A stretch of DNA of 64,000 nucleotides from Molanna angustata (lineage: Eukaryota; Arthropoda; Insecta; Trichoptera; Molannidae), in assembly GCA_963576475.1 (NCBI GenBank), contig OY754978.1:19289678-19353677 (forward strand). The letters run 5' to 3'. The first letter of the stretch is position 1; every line of letters starts with the position of its first letter. This document shows, in pieces, positions 22,027 to 32,956 of this stretch. Both the position numbers and the translations under genes were made by a program. The notes below the pieces were generated by a model. That model saw only the letters and a program-made list of their open reading frames with translations. It was not told where the DNA came from and ran no database searches.

Positions 22027-22719
22027 TTAAGAGGGTGACTGCTGCCAACGTACCTATTTTTTCAATTTGATATACCATCATTATTACTAAACGAATCATT
22101 TTGAAAAAAAAGAACCTAGTTAGTTTGGATATTAATAAAGAGAAATATACCTTAACTTTTGATTATGTTCTGTATATATTCTTGTTGGAAAATAATAAGC
22201 ATACCCCGATTTTAGACATTTATCTTAAATTTCTAAAAAAATATAAGGTATAGAGTAATATTTTTTTTTAAAAATTAAAGAAAAATAAAATACCTGGAAA
22301 AATATGATATGACGTTGCATTAACGCATCAGGTTAAGTAAATAAACCAAAAAAACTTTTATTACGCAATGGCGCTGAATGGAAAATAAATGTTTTTTTAG
22401 GTTTATTTACAAAAAATTGAAGCATTAATGCAACGCCACATCATATATTTCTAGATATTTTTGTCTTCTTTAATTTAAAAAAAAATATATTACTCTACGC
22501 CTTATAGTTTATTAAAAATATATGATAAACGTTGAAAATCGGGGTATGCCATTATTTTTCTACAAGAATTTATACAGAACATTATCAAAAAGTTAAGGTA
22601 TATTTTTGTTAATTAATATCCAAACTATTTAAATTATTTTTTTCAAAACGATTTGATAAGAAATAACGATGGTATATCTAATTGAAAAATAGGTACGTTG
22701 GCAGCAGTCCCCCCCTTAA
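22027..22719 (+). mobile_element. TTAA-flanked foldback transposon, copy 1 (693 bp)
   Basis: Both ends are TTAA (22027-22030 and 22716-22719), directly followed by inverted ends with GACTGCTGCCAACGTACCTA. The inverted arms extend about 300 bp inward, with matching blocks such as CATACCCCGATTTTAGACAT against its partner near 22540. A unique centre of about 60 bp contains TTACGCAATGGCGCTGAATG. TTAA target duplication suggests piggyBac-type mobilisation. There is no ORF, so it is non-autonomous. A second copy in reverse orientation lies at 58030-58719. Confidence 0.85.
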
Positions 22720-23575
22720 TTCTCTGTGAAATTTTTCTTAAAAAAATACTGTAGTAATTTCAGAGAGACTCTTGGTTCACTTATTAGTTATTGAAATATT
22801 TTTATAATAATTAATTAACAGTTAGATTTTTGTAAGTTAGATATGTAAAATAAATCATCGAATAAAATGTACCTACCTACTCTTTTTTTTAATCTTATTT
22901 TTTTTAATTTAATTTTATTATTTTTTGGAGGCAGATAAATCATAAAAAAATTACAGTCAATTAACGCAGTGATAATGTTTTAATTAATCGATTTGTTTTT
23001 CTAATTATAAAATTTTTAAGTAAAAAATATCAAGGGGTAAGTTGGTAATCTGTAAAATAGAGTGAAATTGCAAATCATTGAAATTTAATTCAAAATAAAA
23101 ATTAATATTTAATTATCTCATACGTGTAGAAAGTGATACAATAATAAACGTCAAAACAAAATTGAAACCGATTAAAACTATCAATTAGACAGACGGATAT
23201 GAAACCGTTCTTATTAATTTAGATAACGAACAAGCGTCGCTATTAAGACCTGAGGCACATGAATACTATACCTAATATAATTTCGTGTACGTCAAAGAAC
23301 ATTGTTTCCGTAGACCTCCAATCTCTGGCTCAAACAGACATTGTATAATTATGGAAGAACATTATATCTGACCTTTTTTGACCCAGATAGGTCCGAATGT
23401 GAGTGCTGCTGAAATGTAAAAATATCGTATTTGATATTATCATTGATAAGTAGGTACTTTGGTGTTCCAATCTCAAATTGAGAACGTTCTAAAAGGGACT
23501 TTTGAATGTCCACAGCTCAAGGTTTATAGAATGTTGAAAATATAATTATGCTGTTATTATAAGGCACCACCTAAG
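22720..23575. other. AT-rich intergenic sequence, nothing recognised
   Basis: No supported ORF or element. Confidence 0.45.
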
Positions 23576-23584
23576 AATGGTGCT

Positions 23585-23838
23585 TCCACTTTTTTCTATT
23601 GTCATCGTTTTCGGGTGACCCGTAAGAGCCGGGTAACCTAAAATATATCAGGCGAAATAACATCAGCAATGAGGTTCACCAAGCATTCTGATTGTAGTAA
23701 CTTTTCGGTGAGACGATACTGGTGTGTGGTTATACACGAATGTGTCGTGCTTCATTTTATAAAGTAATGCACACCTGAACACCTGTCGCTGGTCACCCCA
23801 CATTTTGTTATAAGCCGTGATGGTATGAACGAATTAGT
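23585..23838 (+). mobile_element. SINE4, near full-length copy
   Basis: The longest copy. It has a 5' segment with GGGTGACCCGTAAGAGCCGG, then GTGAGACGATACTGGTGTGT and ACACCTGTCGCTGGTCACCC. It ends in GCCGTGATGGTATGAACGAA. The family's last 20 bp or so match the end of the resident RTE LINE. It is non-coding, and I cannot see tRNA boxes with confidence. Confidence 0.65.
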
Positions 23839-24060
23839 CATTATTTTTGGTTTCTTTAATAAATTACTGTATTCACCACTTCCTAGCATTTCATAGTGAA
23901 TAGTAATTTCATCCAGGCTATCATTTTCTAGCTTATATTATATGTACCTATACATATAACCAAGAACTGAGAAAGAATTCAATTTTAATTGATTTAAGAT
24001 TCTTGAGAGCCGACTCCGGAATGTTAGCATAGATGTAAAACGATTAGCACAATTCAGATG
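23839..24060. other. Short intergenic spacer
   Basis: Nothing recognised. Confidence 0.4.
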
Positions 24061-24226
24061 GGTTGTGGCAGAGCGGTAGACGCCATGGGTTAGTACCTAA
24101 TCCAGTTGTCACGAGTTTGAATCCTGCTACGACCGATTTCGTTCACTTATAGACCAAGCATTTATGCATATATTTGGTTTAGGAATGTATGAGTATTTAT
24201 ATGTACTTGTTATAAGGACATATTTA
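24061..24226 (+). mobile_element. SINE2 copy (tRNA-derived)
   Basis: Box A-like TGTGGCAGAGCGGTAGACGC and box B-like GAGTTTGAATCC are spaced as in a tRNA. They are followed by the family body CGATTTCGTTCAC, AGCATTTATGCA and a TTATAAGGACAT end. Pol III promoter elements make it a tRNA-derived SINE. Confidence 0.8.
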
Positions 24227-24239
24227 TTTATTTATTTAT

Positions 24240-24700
24240 TTATTTTAACCTTCTGAGCACAAGTGCACAATGGCGGGCTTATTGCCAAATGGCAATATCT
24301 TCCAACCAACCATAATTATTTGGTGAAAAAACTATTTCATTAATGGTATGCACCAAAATTTTTAAATAATACATGCAAAGGTTATAAAGAAAATAAAACA
24401 TACAAAATGAAAGAAAAAAACATATAAGCAAAAACAATAAAGAAACGGAGGGGACAGGATAGGGGGGTGGACAAGGATAGGATAAGGAGACAAATTTAGG
24501 TGTTATGGGTAAGGAAGTGATTCCTCAGATTTCTTTTGAATGCGGGAAGTGTTAATGAAACTCGAAGTTGCGATGGGATGTGATTCCAAAGACGAAAAAA
24601 ATTCTTAAAAAAATCCTATCAACTCTTAACTAATTTACTCCTATTAACTTTCATACCACAAAACACTCTTTTACTTGCCAAGGACAATACAAATTAGGTT
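24240..24700 (-). pseudogene. Jockey/CR1-like LINE 3' end with terminal UTR
   Basis: On the minus strand FRLWNHIPSQLRVSLTLPAF and KRNLRNHFL mark the C-terminus of a CR1/Jockey-like RT ORF. Its 3' UTR follows, including TTGGAAGATATTGCCATTTG, GCCCGCCATTGTGCAC and an AATAAATA tail at 24225-24245. Related tails occur at 35970, 44978, 45244 and 61797. Confidence 0.6.
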
Positions 24701-24805
24701 TATGCATTTATAAATAGATAGGATGAATCAAGAATGTCTTAAGAAATAAGTATACAGACATGATAGGATTATAGTTTAAAAAATGTCTCCTGTCAAATAA
24801 TAATC

Positions 24806-24965
24806 ACGAATTCTTCTTCTTCTTCTTATCAGCCATCTCTCCACTGCTGGATGTAGGCCTCTTTCAACTTTTGTCTTCCCAAGATCTCCATTGTAGAATT
24901 CTTGGTGCCCATCTGTCAACTTCCTGTCTTGCCACGTGACCTGCCTACTGCCGTTTGAGACTGAC
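24806..24965 (-). pseudogene. LINE C-terminal fragment with (GAA)n end
   Basis: The minus strand reads RQVTWQDRKLTDGHQ, then KVERGLHPAVERWLIRRRRR. The R/K-run end encoded by GAAGAAGAAG is typical of several lepidopteran non-LTR 3' ends. The rest of the element is absent. Confidence 0.55.
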
Positions 24966-24986
24966 AATATGGTCTATAATTTCATC

Positions 24987-25200
24987 GACCTTCGTGGCTC
25001 AGTTGGCTAGGTATGTGACTACTGATCCAAAGGTCCCGGGTTCGGTTCCCGGTGGAGAAACAGTTTTAATTGTGTTGTCGGTCTGGATCTTTGAGACATT
25101 GATATCGTCAGTCTCCAGAATGTGGCAACTTGTTATTGGGTGCATGTTAATTAATTATTTGACATAATACCTGTTAGTTACACGAGAAGCAATAAAAAAA
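24987..25200 (+). mobile_element. SINE1 copy (tRNA-derived), full length
   Basis: The tRNA-like head has box A TGGCTCAGTTGGCTAGG and box B GGGTTCGGTTCCC. The body has GTCTGGATCTTTGAGACATT, GTCTCCAGAATGTGGCAACT and TTGTTATTGGGTGCATGTTA. The A-rich end is AATAAAAAAAC. Five more copies or fragments are in the window. It is non-coding; mobilisation depends on a LINE. Confidence 0.85.
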
Positions 25201-26295
25201 CATTATGTTGTCAAAAAGCTTGGTACGGCGTTTTATTTCATCGTTCCGTATTTTGTCCCTGAGACTTAACCCCAGCATTTGTCTTTCCATAGACTGTCTT
25301 TTTTTAATTTATATATGGTGGCGACAGTCAGAGTCATGGTTTCCAAACCACAAATTATTACGGGGAGGACGCAGGATTCGATTACTCTTTTTTTGAGACA
25401 CGTGGGTATGTTATGACATTAGAGAACGTGGTAGAGCTTTTCGAGAGCTGTCCAATCTAAATCGATTCATCTTGGGATTACACAAGCACGAATACCTAAT
25501 ACCTAAAAACAGATATCTAATTTGAAAGAAATCGGAGTTTTATAAGGACTTGTACGAGACGATTTATTACACAAAAATCGAATCAAAAGAGGATTGTGGT
25601 ATTCATTCATCTTTGCCATTATCGAAATATTCAAACGGAATTATTAAACTTATAATGAAATACGAGTACATTTTAATTTGATAGATAAATAATAAATAGA
25701 GTGCATACTTAATCTTATTTAGAAACTTACAAAAGAAGTGTAATAGAAATGTTACCTCGTATTAAATAGAACGGACAATACTGCTTAAAGTACTCAATGA
25801 CTAGATTTAGATCCGCCGGATAAGATCATTATGTGGTCATAACCTTTCCTCGAGATTGTACTTTTAACTTTGGATTTTCAATTCAAACTTGTCCCTTGTT
25901 GGATTGTTTATTTGTTTTATCCTGTCAAGTGGAATGGATTGGAATTCGTAGTGTGGAAGTGGTTTTTCAGTTCAGCTCAGGACAGAGAAGCCTATGGCAA
26001 GTATAGACGACGTCACGTCATGGGGACCTGACATGATACCGATATAAGAAAAACCTGAGAAGTGTTTTCAACACAATAATGAAGAAAACACCGTGAAGTA
26101 TTACTTTATTTTTATTTATTTAAAAAAATAACTAACGTTCAGTAATATTTTTTCAAACAATACAATAAATAAGAATAACAACATAAGTAATTGTAACTTA
26201 ATCAGCCCACTTTTGATTTCATGTTACATTTACTCACTGCTGGTAACAAAACAATTCATTATTCATCTCTAATGTGGCTCTATTATCATACCTTT
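25201..26295. other. Intergenic sequence, nothing recognised
   Basis: No ORF with support and no repeat homology noticed. Confidence 0.4.
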
Positions 26296-26302
26296 CAATT
26301 CT

Positions 26303-26362
26303 TCCAGGTAGTCGGTGATAAGCACAATGTCATCTGCGAATCGAAGGTGGTTCAGATATACA
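26303..26362 (-). pseudogene. LINE RT catalytic-box fragment (FADD)
   Basis: The minus strand reads LNHLRFADDIVLITDYLE, the RT palm motif C block of an RTE-like ORF. Only about 20 codons are preserved. It lies on the wrong side of the RT tail at 26490-27115 for a collinear copy. Confidence 0.75.
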
Positions 26363-26409
26363 CAAAAAATAAAATAATGATTTTACTTAGTCGTGGTTTC
26401 ATGTGAGTT

Positions 26410-26470
26410 ACTGACAAAAAACAGCAAGCTGAGATGAAATGGCCATGTAAAAAGGAGGCCACCAAAACTT
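26410..26470 (+). pseudogene. Small LINE tail fragment
   Basis: The plus strand gives KNSKLR*NGHVKRRPPKL, like the KLRWNGHVKRRP segment of RT C-termini. Confidence 0.35.
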
Positions 26471-26489
26471 AAATATTACTCTTGTGCCG

Positions 26490-27115
26490 CTCCTAACGGA
26501 GGTTGGCGACAATGCCACCAAGTTCATCCCGATCTTGCGCCAACCCAATAAGTAAAGCCGCTTCTGAAATCCCGAAACACTGCCTGAGATTTTTAAGTCA
26601 TGATATTTTTTACGCTCCATACTCCGACTTACCTCTATCTTTCTTAAATTGCAAGGGGCATATTTATCACCACGTTACATGTGGTCAAATCATACGGCTT
26701 TGCGCCTCTTGACAGTAGTGAGCAACTCTCTCTCTCTCTCTTCATCATATTTAAAACTCTTTCATTGGAGACTCCATCGATCCATTAGATGCGCATCAAC
26801 CTTCTGTATAGCAACATCTCGAATGCTTCAATTTTCTTTATTGTTGAGATATTGAGAGTCCAGCCGTCGACTCCATATAACAGTAGGTACTGGCAATACG
26901 TATGCTGTAACAGCTATCTATCTGGTACTTAGCTTTAAATCTCGGTTACATAGCAGTTTTTGTATTACATATGTAGAAGGTGGATTTCGTCATCTCAATA
27001 TCTGTCTTTTTTTCGGAATCTGGGTTCGACTCGTAATTCTACCAGCGCCCCAAGCATTTAATCGGGTCACCTGTTCTATTAAACAGCCATCAATAGGGAT
27101 GATTATTCGTTTATT
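26490..27115 (-). pseudogene. LINE reverse transcriptase C-terminal remnant
   Basis: Minus-strand pieces in order are LLYGVDGWTL, KIEAFEMLLYRRLMRI, SNERVLNMMKRERELL, and a final LKNLRQCFGISEAALL and GGIVANLR. This is a well-known insect non-LTR ORF end (AFEMWLYRR..LRISW..). Several stops and frameshifts are present, with a (TC)n expansion at 26728-26741. Confidence 0.75.
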
Positions 27116-27144
27116 TAATAGTTTTCGGAAAACTAACAGCGACT

Positions 27145-27325
27145 ATGTCAAATATTAATTTATCACGCACCCAATAATAAGTTGTCATATTTTGGAGACT
27201 AATATTAACTGTCTCACAGATCCAGACTGAAAACACAAATAAAAACTGTGTCTCCAACGGTAATCGGACCCGGGACCTTTGGATCAGCAGTCAGATATCT
27301 AACCAACTGAGCCACTAAAGTTGAC
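27145..27325 (-). mobile_element. SINE1 copy
   Basis: Reverse-complement match to 24987-25200: ends in CAACTGAGCCAC (box A) and has GACCCGGGACCTTTGGATCA. The whole body is retained. Confidence 0.85.
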
Positions 27326-28265
27326 GATACTGTTGGATCTCCGTTTGCTTACTAAAATGGATTTTGTTTTGATTAATACTATGTTATCAAGGATTTTTAT
27401 ATAATTGACTCTGGAACCTGGAGATTCTGGACCTTGGTGGAGGCATCGAAATCGTCTTGTGTGAGTTCTCCGAAAAACATTTAAGTCAATGTTTTAAAAT
27501 TTATTTATTTTCTTATTTTGTTAACGGAGTTTGCCATTTACATAAAGTTTTTACAAAATACTACTTGAAAATGTGCTTAGCACGAAACCGGTCGTAGGTT
27601 GTAGTCCTTAAATAAATAGTGGAATTAATTTTAAACAAGTGTTTTTATTTTTATTTATTAAAAATATAAATTAAGTTTTTACAAAAGATACAAAATATAG
27701 TAGGTACATAATAATGTATGAAAATACATATATAAAAAAAAACACAAACATATACCCAATCGATAAACAAATGAAAATGAAAATAAAAACGTAAGAAATA
27801 TAAAGAAGAACGAGAAGTCTATAGTTTATACAAATTTAAAAATAAATACATTCAAATTTAAATTAAGACCTGCATACTAACAATACATACGTGTTAAACA
27901 AATAAAAATATATATGACAGTGTTTGTAAATTGTTATTAAAAATCCGTCGCATTATGAAGGCAGAGCGAGCGATTCATATTCGGTAAGATTTTCATAATA
28001 ATGAATATATTATTATTATATTCAATCCTAAATTGTCCGTAATAAATGCGACATGAGAAATGTTACAAATGATTCGTTCTTGAATGTTCTTGAAGTACAA
28101 TAAGAGAAAAAAAGAAACCGTAAGCAATTGTTTCGTTAACGATCACCTTCGAAAGTGTACACTACTCTTTACAGACCACTTTACAAATTTGTCGCACCTT
28201 GAGGGCGATATGAACGAATATTTTTTTTAAAATCTAAATAAAAACTTCGTGAATATTCTGCTTTA
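27326..28265. other. Intergenic sequence, nothing recognised
   Basis: AT-rich, with A/T-rich tails at 27640-27950. No element was identified. Confidence 0.4.
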
Positions 28266-28274
28266 ATAATAATA

Positions 28275-28368
28275 ATAATAATGAACACTTCCTTGCACCA
28301 TGCGCAAGTGGTAAGTTTTTTGCCTTATGGCAATTTCTTCCAACTAATCAGTGTTGCTTTGTTAAGAT
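28275..28368 (-). mobile_element. SINE3 3' fragment
   Basis: Contains AACACTTCCTTGCACCATGC, GCAAGTGG and TTATGGCAATTTCTTCCAAC, the reverse complement of the 3' end of the 57063-57270 SINE3 copy. Confidence 0.65.
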
Positions 28369-28724
28369 TTGATTGATGCTCGGATAAATTTACGTTTACA
28401 AGCGTAAATCTTTGATCACAAATCGCCATGTTGTTTATCTCTTATTATTTACGAGAAAATTATCTGAAACAATGTATTCAGAAATATCCCTGACTTATAT
28501 TGAAGGTTTTCATGTATTCAAATCCATAAATCCCTACTTATCATTATCCTACGTATAGAATTACATCAATTACAATCGACAAACAGAATAGATGAAATAA
28601 AACCAAAATCATTGATAACGTCATCTCCAGTCATCCTATTTAAATCTGAAATTTGTTTCTCTGTCTATTTATTCTTGCATTATGCTTTGTTCGATGTGAT
28701 TAAATTTCTGCTTTTATCTTATTA

Positions 28725-28918
28725 CAAGGTTGACAAAATGGAAAAACTATAGAGGTCACCCTAGAGACAGTTATACGGACCAAGTGAACATTTATGTGCG
28801 TTGTAGCAGCTACCGAGATATGAAGAGGCTGGCGGACAAAAGAGGTATGGTAAGTTTTTGAGAAATGGAGCGCTTGGTGCAGACCAATCTTAGAATAATT
28901 ATAACCCAGAAGAAGAAC
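28725..28918 (+). pseudogene. LINE C-terminal fragment
   Basis: The plus strand reads RGHPRDSYTDQVNIYVRC, SYRDMKRLADKRG, one stop, then a QKKN end from GAAGAAGAA. The R-x-R-x-SY-DQ pattern is the usual end of insect non-LTR ORFs. Confidence 0.6.
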
Positions 28919-29800
28919 CAGAACTGGTGTTTATGGTTTATATTACTTTGTAGACGATTCTGATTAATTATTTTCCATTTTTTTCTGCATTACAATTCGT
29001 TTGTTTAAAACTTCATATTATAGTGATAAAAATCAAACAATATTTAATGTTGAACTTAAATATAACCATTAAACTGTTAGAACATTATATTTCGTTTGAT
29101 TTTAACTAGTTGATATTTTATTAAAACCTTGTTTTTGTATAATAAATATAAATATTTTCAAATGTGTATCCCTATTGGACTGAAAGAGCGATTGATTCAC
29201 TATTAGCCACGGTAAACAAGTCAAAGGTCAGCAGAGTGAGAAAATATTTTTTTCCTTCAATAAAAATAATACAATTTAATTGATGATTTATGGTTTTTAT
29301 TTTATTCAGGGCTCTTGTTCGCTTTATCTCTTGTGTTGTATCATCTATTAACAACTTTATCTTAAAATCGCCATCAAATATAAAATATAAAAAATGATCT
29401 CGTATTTTTGTGGGCGGGTAAAGTTCTACATTTTCATTCCAAATAGAACAACCCATCTATAACTTGTGTTGATTAATTATACATTAAATATTATAAACGT
29501 TATTTTCGGATGAAAAACATTTATACCATAAAAATAACGGAACCCAAAGATCGTATAAAAAATAGCTACATTTAAAAATTCAGGCAGCGCATAGATGCGC
29601 ATAACTCGAAACTTAGTCTGTCGATTGACTGGAAATTTTGATACGATGTTGTATTTAAATATAAGCGTTTTTAAATAACATAAACAAAGCAAAAACAAAT
29701 AATCGTCCATTTGTTTTGTGATAATTTTTCTACTGTTTTCTTGCAATATGTTTGACATTTGATGATGTCTTTTCCATTAAATCAGACTGAGCCATTACAG
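28919..29800. other. AT-rich intergenic sequence
   Basis: Two minus-strand open frames of about 93 codons (29172-29456 and 29477-29758) have no recognisable domain and ordinary AT-rich composition. I do not call them genes. Confidence 0.4.
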
Positions 29801-29806
29801 CACTGC

Positions 29807-29955
29807 CCCCCTAGACAACGTGTCATTTAGCTCAAGAAAAGATAACTCAATGTATGGAAGTGACAGTTGCCAGTCACGTGACAACTGTCACTTCCATGCA
29901 TTGAGTTATCTTTTCTTGTTTCTTTTCTCAAGCTAAATGACACGTTGTCTAGGGG
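29807..29955. mobile_element. Palindromic MITE (foldback), about 149 bp
   Basis: CCCCTAGACAACGTGTCATT at one end and its complement at the other. Arms of about 65-75 bp are almost perfect, apart from a short insertion (TTTCTTTTCT-like) in the right arm. The centre is CCAGTCACGTGA. No ORF. Confidence 0.85.
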
Positions 29956-29959
29956 CTAG

Positions 29960-30915
29960 GACCAGGAACAGCGAATAAAATTGTTACAAGTGTAAATAAA
30001 ATAATTAATAATTCCTTAATACTAAATGACACCCTTTTCAAAAATTTCTTCGCATCGAAATGAAGGTTTTTTTTACTAATGATATTGATAACAATGAAGT
30101 TCTACAAATAATAACACTCAGTTGTTATTACCTACTAACATTATACACTTCCTCAAATGAATTATTAGATCAACGCGTTAATTGTAAATTATTTAATGGA
30201 TCAAAATATATTGCAACAAACGCACCCATCAAGCTTTCAATTGGGAATAATTCACCCATCCAGATATGTACATGTTTATTTATTTTCCATATCAAAGGAT
30301 AAGGCTCTGAGGAGATCGCTATATATTACCTATCAACTCTAATGATTCCTGATTATTAATGTTTAAAAAATATTTAACAATCTATATATTCATTATAACT
30401 GTTTTTGTATTTTTGTTTTTATTTTTTTCGATAAATCTAAAATTTCTAAATTACGGCTAAACGATTTTGGAATAGGTAATGCCAGTTGCTTAAATAATGA
30501 ACGGTAATACATATTATTTTACGAGAACGCCAAAAACTTTTAATCTCGTTACCTAAAGCGGTGAATACTCTATTTTTTTCATCAAGTGATTTTATAATAT
30601 TGCTAGAATTTGGGAACTTTATAAAAAATATTTAATGTACTATATTATAGAAATATCAAATTTATCAAGCTGATAAGTTTTAGAGCTCTAACTGGTTGGG
30701 AATTTAGTTAAAATCTATTGCAAAATTCCAGTACAGACAGACCTGTGAAGTTAAAAAAGGGTTTTAAAACAAATTTCACGTCGAAATGATTACCTACTTT
30801 TTATTATTTAAACTCAGTTATGAAGCTTGATATAATATTGTAAGCATTTGATTTTCAGATCACCATAGAGAAATTTTTAAATTTTAGAAATATTCGCCGG
30901 GTTATCGAATTGCAA
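29960..30915. other. AT-rich intergenic sequence, nothing recognised
   Basis: An 80-codon plus-strand frame (30060-30302) has no recognisable motif and is probably chance. Confidence 0.4.
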
Positions 30916-30919
30916 ATTT

Positions 30920-31118
30920 ACATCTGACGATCTCACATAGTACAGCAATGAGATTCACTACCGATTCTGATGTAGTGCCTATTTAGGTGAGGCGAGATTG
31001 GTGTGTGGGTATACACGCATGTGTTGTGCTTCATTTTATTAGGTAATTCACTCCCGCACACCTGTCGCTGGTAACTCCGCGTCGCGGGATTCGCCGTGAT
31101 GGTATGAATGAATGTATA
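30920..31118 (+). mobile_element. SINE4 copy
   Basis: Shares TGTAGTGCCTATTTAGGTGA, GATTGGTGTGTGGGTATACA and CGCACACCTGTCGCTGG with the family. It ends in GCCGTGATGGTATGAATGAA. Confidence 0.7.
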
Positions 31119-31194
31119 AATTATGAAAATATTTTTTTTTACATAGATACCTACACTGCACACTTAAAAGGACAATTTTACTGACAAACTTTTT

Positions 31195-31262
31195 AACATC
31201 TTAATAGAGACGAAGTTGGGATATTATAGAAGAACCATGAACTCAAGGCACCTACATCAATA
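31195..31262 (+). mobile_element. Fragment of the 52452-52757 foldback element
   Basis: TTAACATCTTAATAGAGACG and GAACTCAAGGCACCTACA match its left arm. The copy stops before the centre. Confidence 0.6.
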
Positions 31263-31370
31263 AAAATATAAAAAAAGAAAATTAAGAAACAAAAAGCTAG
31301 GTAACAAAATATAGAAACACTTTAAAGTAAAAGAATAGACAAGGGGTTAATAGAATCTTGGGGTTAATTT

Positions 31371-31525
31371 GTTGTTTTGATGCTTTTTTATGATATTTGT
31401 ATTGATGCTTTTTTTTGTTTTGATGCTATTTGTTTTGATGCTATTTGTATTGATGCTTTTTTTTGTTTTGATGCTAATTGTATTGATGCTTTTTTTGTTT
31501 TTATAGTTTATGTGTTGATGTTTTA
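31371..31525. repeat. Irregular minisatellite around TGATGC
   Basis: Several imperfect units of about 15 and 31 bp alternate TTTTGTTTTGATGCTATTTG and TATTGATGCTTTTTT. This gives repetitive Phe-Asp-Ala or Asn-Thr-Lys frames on opposite strands. Confidence 0.8.
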
Positions 31526-31573
31526 TTTTTGTGTAGGTACCTATAGTTATGATATTGTTGATTTTATATATTT

Positions 31574-31738
31574 TGTACCCATTCTGAATGTAGTGCCTTT
31601 TGAGGTAAGACGAGACTGGTGTGTGGGTATACACAGATATGTTGTGCTCCCTTTTATAAGGCAATGCACACCCGCACACCTTTCGCTGGTTACCCCACAT
31701 TGTGGGATATGCCGTGATGGTATGAATGAATGAATATA
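31574..31738 (+). mobile_element. SINE4 copy with exact RTE-like 3' end
   Basis: Ends in GGGATATGCCGTGATGGTAT followed by GAATGAATGAA. The LINE end on the minus strand at 700-728 is GGGATATGGCGTGATGGTAT followed by GTATGTATG, one difference over 20 bp. Confidence 0.75.
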
Positions 31739-32480
31739 TTTTGTATGTCTTTATGTTTTTATGTTGAATGTAATTGAATCGTTCTATATGTACTCACTTT
31801 CTCAGCACAAGCATTTTATGCTTTTTGGGAAAGAGAGAAAAAAACAGTGTACAAATTCAAATAATTGTTATTTATATATTGTTATTAAATTTAAAAAAAA
31901 TGGTAATATCATTTGACTCCGAAAGGGTAAATATATGCAATTAAAATAATATTCGATAGGACAGAATTTTGTATTTTTCAATAGGTATTGATTTCATGCA
32001 ATCATTAGTCGCGTAGTTTCCCGATAGTTTCATATTCCATTGCAGGTAATGTAAACATAAAATAATTATGTGTAAATATAATTCTTAATTCCTGTTTAAA
32101 TTACCTTAAACAAAACGATTTCGGCCGTAATAAGCTTAGTTAAAATCTGATACCAATAAACCGTAACGTTTAACCTCGTTTAACATGATCGTAAAAATAA
32201 ATTATTTATTGAAAATGTTTAACAGCAGTCGATATTGTTACATTTCGTGCGAAACATATAGACATAAAAACAATAACATTATCGTAAAAATAATGAATAG
32301 TAGCCGTTTTAGGTGGTTATTGAACAAATTTTTAGCATATTATATGCCGGCGTTGTTAAGGGTAATTTTATATGTGGGCGTTTTAAAGGGGATGAATTGG
32401 TAGACAGAAAAATCAAATATTCTTACACCTAGCTATATTTTTTTAAAACCGACTAAAGCTCTTCATTATGAATTCGATCC
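31739..32480. other. AT-rich intergenic sequence, nothing recognised
   Basis: No supported ORF or element. Confidence 0.4.
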
Positions 32481-32727
32481 AACAAATCTCTAATGTAAGA
32501 TGGCATATAAACCTTAACACTACAATTCGAAATAATTTTTTTTTAAATATTTGTTAAACAGTGTGTTTTTCTAAAATAAAATACCATAGGTGTTTTCAAC
32601 ATTTCTCTAGTGATTGTTCGTCACAATTTTTAAAATTAAACATAAATATCCAAAAATAAAATATTAAAAATATCCTTATCCACAGAATTTTTTTTTAATA
32701 AGATACACTTTTAAATTACTAGACACG

Positions 32728-32890
32728 GTTTTTTATTGTGAGACGATTAATATCGTAAGTCTCCAGAATGTGGCAGCTTGTTATTGGGTGCGTGTTAAAT
32801 AATTATTTAACTTAGCACCTGTTTATTGCCCAAGAAGCTACATGAAATAAAAATAAAATAATTTTTATCGTAGAAGAAGAAGAAGAAGAG
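32728..32890 (+). mobile_element. SINE1 copy, 5'-truncated, with GAA tail
   Basis: Contains GTGAGACGATTAATATCGTA, GTCTCCAGAATGTGGCAGCT and TTGTTATTGGGTGCGTGTTA but no tRNA-like head. A GAAGAAGAAGAAGAAG tract follows. Confidence 0.8.
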
Positions 32891-32956
32891 AAATAAATCT
32901 TTAATCGTGCATAAAATCAAAGTGAATGGTCGATAAGTTTTTTCATTTTAAGTCAG

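Noticed and set aside
24987..25060. Functional tRNA gene
   Set aside because: A and B boxes are present, but the sequence continues into a shared SINE body and recurs several times, so it is a tRNA-derived SINE head.
29172..29758. Two adjacent minus-strand ORFs of about 93 codons as a gene
   Set aside because: AT-rich, no domain, no splice or promoter context; likely chance.
31371..31525. CRISPR-like spaced repeats
   Set aside because: Units are irregular and contiguous with no unique spacers; this is a eukaryotic minisatellite.
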